From contig JACQZJ010000030.1 of NCBI GenBank assembly GCA_016213895.1, positions 1 to 62,865 of the forward strand: 62,865 nt of DNA. The letters are read 5' to 3'. Positions 45,348 to 54,743 of the stretch are shown here, piece by piece (positions within the stretch are counted from its first letter, which is position 1; each line of letters starts with the position of its first letter). The notes beneath the pieces are model-generated. The model saw only the letters and a list, made by a program, of their open reading frames with translations, was not told the origin of the DNA and made no database searches. Position numbers and translations under genes: made by a program. The stretch is from Planctomycetota bacterium. Its GTDB lineage: Bacteria; Planctomycetota; B15-G4; JADJEK01.

Positions 45348-45460
45348 CTTGGGGAGCCCGGGGATGCGTCGCGAGCGGGCAGGACCGCGAGGATGCCGGG
45401 GAAGGGCGCTATCGCCCAAGGGGTAGGAGATCCTCGCGGCGCTACCTGCGCCACGCAGGC

Positions 45461-45820
45461 TTGCGGAAGACAGAAGCGGGCCCAGGGGTCTTCTTGCTTC
45501 CGACTTCGATCTTCGGACTTCCAACTCGCGGCGGCGCCGCCGCGCTGAGCGAGAGCAACGAGCCGGGAGAGCTGGGCGCACGCATCGTCAAGCTCGAAGC
45601 GGACGTTGCGAGCCTCGCCAAGGCGGCCGGGAGGTCCCGGGCCGGCGGCCTCTGGCACCCGGCAGTGACGTTCCTGGTGGGCCTGGCCATGGGCTTCTTC
45701 CTGGCGTTCGGCATCCTCAAGGAGCTGCACCGGCTGTTCACGGTGCTCCTGCCGGTCGCGGCCGCGCTACTCGTCTACGTTCCGTTCTACTCGTGGGCGA
45801 GGAGAGGCGGCGGCCCGTGA
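45461..45820 (+). CDS. hypothetical small membrane protein, start uncertain
   Basis: The convincing part runs from ESNEPGELGARIVKLEADVA, a short coiled coil, to two hydrophobic helices (FLVGLAMGFFLAFGILKEL and LLPVAAALLVYVPFYSWA). No clean ATG precedes it. The frame opens with TTG codons inside a low-complexity stretch (TTCTTGCTTCCGACTTCGAT) that looks non-coding, so the N-terminus is doubtful and the gene could be decayed. Confidence 0.45.
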   Translation: MRKTEAGPGVFLLPTSIFGLPTRGGAAALSESNEPGELGARIVKLEADVASLAKAAGRSRAGGLWHPAVTFLVGLAMGFFLAFGILKELHRLFTVLLPVAAALLVYVPFYSWARRGGGP

Positions 45821-45836
45821 CGGCCGCCCGCCGGGA

Positions 45837-46493
45837 TCAGAGGGGCCGCTTGCGCGGTCGGCCCGGGGAACGCGGGTAGAGGTCAGGGACCGGGCGCTCC
45901 TTGCGAATCGCCAGGACCACGCCCGCGCCGCCGGCGGTCTCGATCCTGTCCGGCGCTGCGCCTCCGAGCACGCGCAGGGCGTTCTCGGCCGCGGCCAGCT
46001 CTTCTTCGAACTGTCTGCCTTTCATGGCGAGCAGCAGCCCGCCGACCTTGAGAAACGGCAGGGTGTACTCCAGGATCTCCCGGAGCGGGCCAACCGCGCG
46101 GCAGGTCGCGGCGTCGTAGCCTTCGCGGTGCTCCGGATCCCGGGCCGCGCTCTCCGCCCGCTCGCACAGGACGCACGCGCCCGGAAGCGGCAGCTCCGCC
46201 ACGCAGCGCGCCAGGAAGCGGGCCTTCCTGGCAGTCGCCTCGAGCAGCGTGACGCGCAGGTCCGGCCGGCAGGCGGCGAGCGGAACGCCCGGCAGGCCGC
46301 CGCCAGACCCGACGTCGATGACGCGCGCCCCCGGCCCCAGGGGGCGCAGCAGCGGCAGGAGCGTCAGGCTGTCGAGCACGTGGCGGCGCCACGCCTGGTC
46401 GCGGTCGCGGACCGAGGTCAGGTTGACGCTCTTCCCGGCCTCCAGCAGGAGGTCCAGGTAGCGATCCAGGAGATCCCGGCGGCGCGCGCGCAT
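45837..46493 (-). CDS. rsmG: 16S rRNA (guanine-N7) methyltransferase RsmG
   Basis: This 218-residue protein has the RsmG/GidB pattern: SVNLTSVRDRDQAWRRHVLDS, the SAM-binding DVGSGGGLPGVPLA, LEATARKARFL and the characteristic C-terminal YPRSPGRPRKRPL. It methylates G527 of 16S rRNA. The start at 46493 aligns with the usual N-terminus; the frame is open further upstream without similarity. It is not next to the parABS or gid genes that often accompany it. Confidence 0.92.
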   Translation of the reverse strand: MRARRRDLLDRYLDLLLEAGKSVNLTSVRDRDQAWRRHVLDSLTLLPLLRPLGPGARVIDVGSGGGLPGVPLAACRPDLRVTLLEATARKARFLARCVAELPLPGACVLCERAESAARDPEHREGYDAATCRAVGPLREILEYTLPFLKVGGLLLAMKGRQFEEELAAAENALRVLGGAAPDRIETAGGAGVVLAIRKERPVPDLYPRSPGRPRKRPL

Positions 46494-46592
46494 GGATTCA
46501 CCATACCTGCGGCCGGGCGCGTCCGCGCGCGCCCGGCACGAGAGCGCCCGGCGCCGCCGTGACACAACCGGCGAGTTCCCGTTGCGCCGGCC

Positions 46593-47156
46593 TTACTTGG
46601 ACTTGACGTGCGGGAACGTGCCGGACTCGGAGCAGGTCTTCACGCGCTCCTGGCCCTCGTGGTCGCACTCGTCGCTGACGCACCTGCCGGGCAGCAGGGA
46701 GGGGCTGTAGCACCCCTCGCACACGTACTGGATCACGGCCAGAGAGGTGATCTTCTCGAGCTGCGGGCTCTTCTCGTCGTCGCACACCGGGCAGGCTCCG
46801 GGCTCGAGGGCCGTCTCCCCGCAATCGGGGCACTCGTAGTAGACCTTCACGCAGGCCTCGCACTCCGCGGGCGGGGCGTAGCAGGCCGGACAGACGTCCT
46901 TGCCGGAGACCTTCTTCTCGAGCGGCGCGTTGCACCACTCGCAGTCGCCGGCCTTGTCCGCGGCGATCTCGCAGTCCTTGCAGAAGTAGTACTCCTTGTC
47001 GGAGATGAGGTCCTTCTTCTCGTAGACCTCGTCGCACTCCGCGCAGAAGTAGGCCTTGATCACCGTCTTCATGTCGCACTCCTCGGTCGAGGTCGCGGCC
47101 TGGACCGAAAGGAGCAGGAGCGGCGCGGCGCACAGAAACGCGGCGAAGGTCTTCAT
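46593..47156 (-). CDS. secreted Cys-rich protein with eight CxxC pairs
   Basis: This 187-residue protein has a signal peptide (about residues 1-21) and eight CxxC pairs at regular spacing (CAEC, CKDC, CEWC, CPAC, CEAC, CPDC, CPVC, CEGC), plus CVSDEC near the end. The arrangement looks like consecutive zinc ribbons or rubredoxin-like knuckles. Such knuckles usually occur inside the cell, so an exported array suggests metal binding or structural disulfides outside the cytoplasm. No named family is recognised. AAAGGA precedes the ATG at 47156. A GGGCTC / GAGCCC palindrome at about 47174-47187 lies just upstream. Confidence 0.72.
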   Translation of the reverse strand: MKTFAAFLCAAPLLLLSVQAATSTEECDMKTVIKAYFCAECDEVYEKKDLISDKEYYFCKDCEIAADKAGDCEWCNAPLEKKVSGKDVCPACYAPPAECEACVKVYYECPDCGETALEPGACPVCDDEKSPQLEKITSLAVIQYVCEGCYSPSLLPGRCVSDECDHEGQERVKTCSESGTFPHVKSK

Positions 47157-47391
47157 CGACGTGGTCCTTTCAACGGGCTCTCGAGCCCTGGTTCTGTCGC
47201 GGACCGGGAGAGGGTCCGTCTCGTCTTCCTTGTCGGGGCCCCTCGGGAGGCCGCGCGGCTCAGCCAGCGAGCCCGTGGTCGTCCGCGGGGACGCGGCCGG
47301 CCAGCATACCCGGCCGGCGCGCCCGGCGAACCGGCGCGGATCGCTGCTGGGCGCACGGGCGGCGGCGTCGCCGGCCACCGTCCAGGACGAG

Positions 47392-47799
47392 CTAGTTCCG
47401 CGACGGCTCGCCCAGCGCCGCCGGGGCGGCGCTGCTGAACAGGACGATGGCGCACCTGCCGCCGCCCTCCGCTCCGAGGATCGAGGCCAACATCCCCACG
47501 AGCACGTCCTCGAAGAAGAGCACGAGCGAAGGCGCGCCGTCCAGGCGCACGCTGCCGTGCACGAAGCGGTGCCTGGGCATCAGGCTGAGCCGGAGGTCCG
47601 AGAGGCGGACCTGCGCGCCGAAGGCCGAGCGCGCCATCTCCGGCAGGACGCTCTCGAGCAGGCCGTGGCGGATCGGCACGCCGCGCTCGAGGAAGTCCGC
47701 ATCGTCCGCGAGGTGGTCGATGAAGTAGAGGAGCGCGCCGGAGGGATCTTCGCCCCACACGAGGAGCCTCTTCAGCTCGGCGAGCCGCGCGTCATCCAT
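47392..47799 (-). CDS. hypothetical 135-residue protein
   Basis: This cytoplasmic protein has a strong Shine-Dalgarno (AAAGGAGG) before the ATG. It is mostly helical, with LLYFIDHLADDADFLERG and a beta-rich C-terminal half (HGSVRLDGAPSLVLFFEDVL). The family is not recognised. Codon use matches the neighbours. It precedes the Cys-rich gene on the same strand by 235 bases. Confidence 0.6.
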   Translation of the reverse strand: MDDARLAELKRLLVWGEDPSGALLYFIDHLADDADFLERGVPIRHGLLESVLPEMARSAFGAQVRLSDLRLSLMPRHRFVHGSVRLDGAPSLVLFFEDVLVGMLASILGAEGGGRCAIVLFSSAAPAALGEPSRN

Positions 47800-47906
47800 G
47801 GAGCCTCCTTTGAGCGGCCGAGGGGCGTCCCTCGAACCGCGCGCTGGAAGACGGGGCTGCCGCGCCGGGGTTAGCGCGGGAAATCGCGGCTCGCGCTGGA
47901 AACGAA

Positions 47907-47938
47907 GGGGGCCGGACCCGCTTCCGGACCCGGCCCCC
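47907..47938 (-). terminator. intrinsic-terminator-like hairpin
   Basis: A GC-rich inverted pair (GGGGGCCGG ... CCGGCCCCC) lies about 33 bases after the stop of the secreted-protein gene at 47972. On the minus strand it is followed by the T-rich CTTCGTTTCC. The T-run is interrupted, so efficiency is uncertain. Confidence 0.5.
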
Positions 47939-47971
47939 GGGGTGGTTACTGGGCTGATGGACTCCCGCTGG

Positions 47972-49036
47972 CTACGGGATGTCGATCTGGACTCCGTTCG
48001 TGGTGATCAGGTTGCCCGCGTCCTGGATGACCACCTGCGTGTAGACCGTGCCGGCCGGCGCCGTAGACGGGATGACGCCCGCGAAGGAGAGGCCGCCGCC
48101 GCCCGGGCCTGCGCCCGGAAGGGGTCCGAGGTAGGTCAGGATGAAGGGCGCGCCGATGTCGAGGAAGCACATGCCGTACGGGTCGAGCGGGATCGCGCCC
48201 GGGAAGGCCCCGATGATCAGCGCAGCCGGGGCGCCGCCCAGGGCGTTCGAGATGGTCAGGGTCACGGTGCTGCCCGCGCAGGCGCAGTCGCCGAGCGAGA
48301 GGTTCGGCAGGAAGCCGCCCGTGCCCGTGCAGGCCGCGCCGAAGTTGATGAACGACTCCCAGCCGTGGAGGGCGAAGTAGAACGACGCGAACGGGGTGCC
48401 GCCGAACCAGTAGGTTCCGTCATAGACGTTGGTGCCGGCGATGTACCTGTCGAAGGCGTTCGCCACGCCCGCCTCGTTCGGCGGTCCGATGAGGTAGGGG
48501 CCGGTAAGCGTGTCGAAGACCTCGTACGCGTAGCCGATGGGGCCGTCCGGCAGGTGGAAGCAGAGGTCAGGGCTGAGGGGGACGTTGACGAGCCAGCCCG
48601 TCGGACTGCCACTGGTGGAGCCGGGGAGCCCGGTGAGCAGAAGCTCGAACTCCAGCGTGCCCTGCGTGCCGTAGCCCGTGGCGCCGGAGAAGACCCTGAC
48701 CTTGATGTCCACGCCGGCCGCGGCCGTGGACGAGGTCACGTACGCGATGTCGAACTGCGTGATGCAGTTGTACGGCGTCGCGGCCAGCGTGCCCCAGTCC
48801 ATGACGTACTTGCCCACGGCCGGCTTGTAGTAGTAGCCGTTGGTCGTGGTGTTGTTGTAGACGGGGTTGGTGGGGGGGGCGCCCTTCACCAGGGACGGGG
48901 TGACCGTGTGCGTCGCCAGGTCGTACACGACGTGCGTCATCGGTCCGTTGTACGGAACGGACCGCTCGTTCGCCGCGAAGGCGGGCGCTGCCGAGATCAT
49001 TCCCGCCGCGACGAGTGCCAGAGTTGCGAGTTTCAT
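47972..49036 (-). CDS. secreted protein with lineage-type C-terminal module
   Basis: This 354-residue protein has a signal peptide (about residues 1-21, ending APAFAA). A beta-rich N-terminal domain of about 200 residues has no known family. The C-terminal domain, from GAACTGTGGFLPNLSLGDCA to TNGVQIDIP, is about 120 residues and clearly related to the end of the SBBP protein at 54744-57320: both share the CxGTG-F-P-L start, an ALGG turn, GPGxGxLSF and the final AGxVYxQ...TNG. Function is unknown; it may be a stalk, cap or sorting module. A terminator-like hairpin follows the gene. Confidence 0.7.
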   Translation of the reverse strand: MKLATLALVAAGMISAAPAFAANERSVPYNGPMTHVVYDLATHTVTPSLVKGAPPTNPVYNNTTTNGYYYKPAVGKYVMDWGTLAATPYNCITQFDIAYVTSSTAAAGVDIKVRVFSGATGYGTQGTLEFELLLTGLPGSTSGSPTGWLVNVPLSPDLCFHLPDGPIGYAYEVFDTLTGPYLIGPPNEAGVANAFDRYIAGTNVYDGTYWFGGTPFASFYFALHGWESFINFGAACTGTGGFLPNLSLGDCACAGSTVTLTISNALGGAPAALIIGAFPGAIPLDPYGMCFLDIGAPFILTYLGPLPGAGPGGGGLSFAGVIPSTAPAGTVYTQVVIQDAGNLITTNGVQIDIP

Positions 49037-49266
49037 GCTTGCTACGACTCCTGAAGGTGGGTCCGGATCACTCCAGACAACAGTGGTTCTGTTCCCATGG
49101 TCCATTATGTAGATGCACTAAGCGGAGCGTCAAGAGAGTGCGATCGAGAGATGCCCCAACTGCCACGTGCAGTGCCGGGCCGCCGCTCCGTCCTACCCTG
49201 CCGGCCTTGAGGGTGCCACCCCGGTCTCGTCCCGGCATGCTGACCCACTCAAGGCGGCGTATAACT

Positions 49267-49294
49267 TTGTTCTACAAGTAGTTACGTGTACAAT
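49267..49294 (+). promoter_or_regulatory. promoter and possible operator before the cupin gene
   Basis: A -35-like TTGTTC (49267-49272) and a -10-like TACAAT (49289-49294) are separated by 16 bases, with the ATG 38 bases downstream. The stretch is markedly AT-rich for this window. Its ends form an imperfect inverted repeat (TTGTTC ... GTACAA), so a dimeric repressor site is possible. Confidence 0.45.
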
Positions 49295-49331
49295 CTTCTC
49301 CGGCCGGCCGCCAGACCCGAAGGAGCCTCGC

Positions 49332-49706
49332 ATGTCAGATCCGCCGCTCTACGTGATCCGCACCGATGTCCGCTTCGGCCCGCTCGAGCGCATGGACGTG
49401 GGGGAGATCGAACGCTCGTGCACGCACCCCTGGTACAACGAGACCCTTTGCCGGGTGAACGACTGCGTCGTGCGCCTCGGCGTGCTGCACGGGGAGTTCC
49501 ACTGGCACGCGCATGAGCGGGAAGACGAGTTCTTCCACGTCGTGCGCGGCCGCCTGCTCATCGACGTCGAGGGAAAGACCATCGAGCTTGCGCCCGGCCA
49601 GGGCGTCGTGGTTCCGCGCGGCACGCTGCACCGGCCGCGCGCCCCGGAGCGGACGGTCGTGCTGATGATGGAGGGGGCGACGGTCACTCCCACGGGAGAC
49701 CAGTGA
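49332..49706 (+). CDS. small cupin-domain protein
   Basis: This 124-residue single-domain cupin has both motifs. Motif 1 is G-x5-HxH-x4-E...G (GEFHWHAHEREDEFFHVVRG) and supplies the metal ligands. Motif 2 is PGQGVVVPRGTLHRP, with the final His. Such proteins bind a divalent metal and act as small dioxygenases, isomerases or sensors; the substrate is not predictable here. AAGGAG before the ATG fixes the start. Confidence 0.85.
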   Translation: MSDPPLYVIRTDVRFGPLERMDVGEIERSCTHPWYNETLCRVNDCVVRLGVLHGEFHWHAHEREDEFFHVVRGRLLIDVEGKTIELAPGQGVVVPRGTLHRPRAPERTVVLMMEGATVTPTGDQ

Positions 49707-49958
49707 TGCGCGCGCCGCATCCGCCGCTTGCGCGCCGGCCGGGTCCGCGCTACTTAAGAGTGCGCTCGAACGTGCGCCGGGTCCACGAATAGCCCTCGCG
49801 GCCGCTCCCGTCGCCGCTCGTCTCCTTGCGGCTTGACCAAGAGCTGCTTCCCCCACGCGCCTCGCCGCCGCCCGAGACCGCTCGGCCATGCGGGCCGCCG
49901 GAATGCTCGGACACGCTCCCGGCTGCTGGCGCCGCACGGGCCAGAGAACAGGCTCGCC

Positions 49959-52067
<2,109 letters not shown>

Positions 52068-52113
52068 CTGGGCGCGGGCACGGTAAGCCTGACGCTTCCT
52101 CGCGACGGGACGG

Positions 52114-52122
52114 TGCTACGAT
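52114..52122 (+). promoter_or_regulatory. candidate extended -10 element
   Basis: TGCTACGAT fits an extended -10 (TGnTAnnnT) about 56 bases before the ATG of the nucleotidyltransferase-like gene. A similar TGCTACCAT precedes the GT39 gene on the minus strand (3499-3507). No -35 box is clear. Confidence 0.3.
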
Positions 52123-52177
52123 GGAGGCCGTGAGGAGCACCTTCGCGGAAGTCGTGCGCCGAGCCGGGGAGTTCTTC

Positions 52178-52732
52178 ATGGGCAAGTCCCCGATTCAGGT
52201 GGCGTCGGCGCGCATCACGGGCGCCCTCGCCAGGAAGAAGATCCCCTTCGCCGTGGCCGGCGCGCTGGCCGCGAACGCGCATGGGCACGTGCGCACGACG
52301 GAAGACGTGGCCCTTCTGCTGACGGCCGACGGACTGGCGCGCTTCAAGAAGGAATGGCTCGGTCGCGGCTGGGTGGAGCAGTTCGAAGGGTCGAGGGGCC
52401 TGCGGGACACGACCCACGGCGTCCGCATCGACGTCCGCATCGCCGGGGAGTTCCCGGGAGACGGCAAGCCGAAGCCCGTCAGGTTCCCTGACCCGGCTTC
52501 CTCTTCCGAGCTCGACGCGAACGGCGTCCCCATCCTGACCCTGAGCGCGCTCATCACGCTGAAGCTGGCGAGCGGCCTCACTGCGCCGCACCGCCCCCGG
52601 GATCTCGACGACGTCATCCAGCTCATCCGCGTGAACGGGCTGCCACTGGGCTACGGCGACCAGCTGGATCCGTACGTGCGCGGCAAGTTCCGCGAGATGT
52701 GGCACGCGGCGCAGATCCGGGACGAGTCCTGA
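52178..52732 (+). CDS. nucleotidyltransferase-fold protein with altered active site
   Basis: This 184-residue protein resembles small nucleotidyltransferases of the AbiEii/DUF-type antitoxin-toxin families. Its core reads FAVAGALAANAHGHVRTTED followed by VALLLTADGL. The family normally has GG...T-x-D-V-D; here Gly-Ala replaces Gly-Gly and the second catalytic Asp is Ala, so it may be inactive. The start at 52178 follows GGGGAG; an in-frame ATG at 52121 overlaps a -10-like sequence and is less likely. It is next to, but on the opposite strand from, the AlbA_2 gene. Confidence 0.7.
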   Translation: MGKSPIQVASARITGALARKKIPFAVAGALAANAHGHVRTTEDVALLLTADGLARFKKEWLGRGWVEQFEGSRGLRDTTHGVRIDVRIAGEFPGDGKPKPVRFPDPASSSELDANGVPILTLSALITLKLASGLTAPHRPRDLDDVIQLIRVNGLPLGYGDQLDPYVRGKFREMWHAAQIRDES

Positions 52733-52752
52733 CCGCTGGGGCGCGGCAGCGG

Positions 52753-53937
52753 TCAGTCGGGGAGTTCCAGCCGCTTCGTGTCGCGGTTCCACTCGCGCGG
52801 CAGGAAGTCCCCGTCGTGGCCCCACTCGCGATAGATGCGGCTCACGGCGCGCAAGGCGATGGCGTCGCGCTGGCGCAGCTCGCGGCGCGTGAAGCGCAAG
52901 GGATCGCTCCAGAGGAGCGCGTCTCTGTCGAAGGCGCGTGCGTTCGTCCGGTAGCCGAGCGCATCCGGCGAATGCGGGCCCAGGGTCCACGCTTCTGCGC
53001 CGGTCAGTCCCATGTCGAACAGGATCGGGGTCTCGTCATCCACGCCCGCGAGCTGGTAGAGGGCGTCGAGCAGCCGCAGGAATGACGCCGGCAGCTCGCA
53101 GAGGACGTAGGGCCAGAGAGCACGTTCCTTGCGAAACGGCAGGTTGAACGCGAGCACGTCGAGGGGCACGTGGAAGGACAGCGTCCCCCCGTGGTCGATG
53201 CGCAGCGACCAGTGTGCGTCGTCGTCGGCGCCGATCCATGCGGCCTCAGCGCGCAGGTCGATCGTCGCGAACCGGTTGACCACGGTGAATCCCTGAGGGC
53301 GGTTCCCGCTGCGCGCCGGATCCACGAGAGTCTGGTGCAGGTTGGCCCGGAACGAGTCGTCATCGAATGGCAGCGTCATCGGCGTGCCCGGCGTGGCGAG
53401 CATCCAGAAGCGGTCCGGGAAGCGCTTCCTGTCGGTCACGAGGCCACGGAAGTCCTCGATGATCCGCATGGCCTCGCCGTCGGGCCGCGGGTCTCGGGGC
53501 TTCGAAAACGCTCGGGCCAGCTCCTCACGCGACATGCGGCGCACGCGCGCGCCGGCGCGCGTCAGAAACTCGCGGCCGTCGCGCCCGAGAACGGCGAATG
53601 GTCCGCCGCCGGCGTTCTCCCTGCACACGACGACCAGGAGGGCTCTTGCGCCGTGCGGAACCTCCTCGATCGTGCCCAGCTCGGCTGACCACGGCGGCTC
53701 GAGCAGGTCGCAGAGCGCGTCCTCGAGGCTGCGGCGTGCGCGTGCAGCGTCCTCCACGCCCTCGATCTCGACCGGCACTTCCGCCTCCGCGCGCACGCCG
53801 ATCCAGATCTCCCCGCCCTTTGCGTTCAGCATCGCGGCCACGGCGCGGGCGATGCGGCTCGTGTCCTTCAGCGCCGCCGCGCTCTTGTACTCGAGGCGCG
53901 GCCCTTCCGCGCGGTTTGCGTCCAGGCGCGAGCTCAC
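52753..53937 (-). CDS. AlbA_2 (Schlafen-like) domain protein
   Basis: This 394-residue protein begins with an AlbA_2/Schlafen nucleic-acid-binding domain (LEYKSAAALKDTSRIARAVA, then AMLNAKGGEIWIGV) over about residues 14-140. The rest is a 250-residue region with no clear family, containing aromatic-rich segments (FDRDALLWSDPLRFTRREL). The start is a GTG at 53937 with GGAGG before it, overlapping the upstream stop (GTGA), so the two genes are translationally coupled. AlbA_2 proteins occur as regulators and in defence-related contexts; the role here is unknown. Confidence 0.78.
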   Translation of the reverse strand: MSSRLDANRAEGPRLEYKSAAALKDTSRIARAVAAMLNAKGGEIWIGVRAEAEVPVEIEGVEDAARARRSLEDALCDLLEPPWSAELGTIEEVPHGARALLVVVCRENAGGGPFAVLGRDGREFLTRAGARVRRMSREELARAFSKPRDPRPDGEAMRIIEDFRGLVTDRKRFPDRFWMLATPGTPMTLPFDDDSFRANLHQTLVDPARSGNRPQGFTVVNRFATIDLRAEAAWIGADDDAHWSLRIDHGGTLSFHVPLDVLAFNLPFRKERALWPYVLCELPASFLRLLDALYQLAGVDDETPILFDMGLTGAEAWTLGPHSPDALGYRTNARAFDRDALLWSDPLRFTRRELRQRDAIALRAVSRIYREWGHDGDFLPREWNRDTKRLELPD

Positions 53938-54530
53938 GGCATGCCCTCCGGCCGGCGAATGGCAAGCCAGGGATCGAGCAGGAAGCGGTGCAAGGGGAGG
54001 AGCAGGACTCCCGAGCGCTCTACTTCCTCGAGGCCGCAGTGAATCACCACCGATTGCTCCGCCCCGAGCCGCTGCGCCGCCTCCTTGAGACGTTCCAGCT
54101 TGCTGTGCCTGGACGGATCGGCCGTCGTCACCTCGATGGCCGTCAGGCGGTCCTCTGCATCCACGACGAAGTCGCACTCCCCCTTGCTGTCACGGAAGTA
54201 CGACAGGCCGCTGCGGGTCAGCTCCCGGAGATGGCGGTACACGACCGTCTCGACCACGCGGGCGTTCGCCGTGATCGAGGCTCCTCGACCGACGGACAGG
54301 GCGGCGACCAGGCCGTGGTCCGCGGCGAAGTACTTCGCTATCGGATTCAGGCGCGGGCCCGCCTTGCTGGAGGCGGGGTGCCGGTCCAGCCGGCGGATCA
54401 GGCCAGCGGCCTGCAGGAGCGCGAGCCAGCCTTCCAGCGAACGCTTGTCAACGTCAAGGTCAGCAGCACGGTCGGCCAGGTTCTGCTCCGCCCCGGATTC
54501 CTGAGCGAGGTAGACGAAGAAGCGCCGCAA
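53934..54530 (-). CDS. DUF4143-type protein lacking the AAA domain
   Basis: About 198 residues match the C-terminal half of AAA-DUF4143 ATPases: a winged-helix-like start (RSLEGWLALLQAAGLIRRLD), SKAGPRLNPIAKYFAADHGL and the nuclease-like ECDFVVDAEDRLTAIEV segment. No P-loop domain precedes it; a TGA lies four codons before the first possible start (TTG at 54530). It may be a 5'-truncated remnant or a stand-alone domain. The overlap with the AlbA_2 gene suggests it is still translated or was until recently. It is the second headless DUF4143 frame in the window. Confidence 0.65.
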   Translation of the reverse strand: MRRFFVYLAQESGAEQNLADRAADLDVDKRSLEGWLALLQAAGLIRRLDRHPASSKAGPRLNPIAKYFAADHGLVAALSVGRGASITANARVVETVVYRHLRELTRSGLSYFRDSKGECDFVVDAEDRLTAIEVTTADPSRHSKLERLKEAAQRLGAEQSVVIHCGLEEVERSGVLLLPLHRFLLDPWLAIRRPEGMP

Positions 54531-54743
54531 GTGCTGAGTTCAAGCCAAGAAGGATGTCACCCCGCCCCCGGAAGGCGGTAGACACTCCTGTCACCCGCAA
54601 GGAACGTCCGTCCCAACTGCCTGCCCGGCCGCCTGCAACGTCGGCCCGTCCGATGGCCCCCTCGGCGCGGACGTGGTAGGCTGTCAAGGTCGGTGTTCCC
54701 TGGCCCAGGGGGACGCCGAATCACCCGACTGGAGATCCCATCA

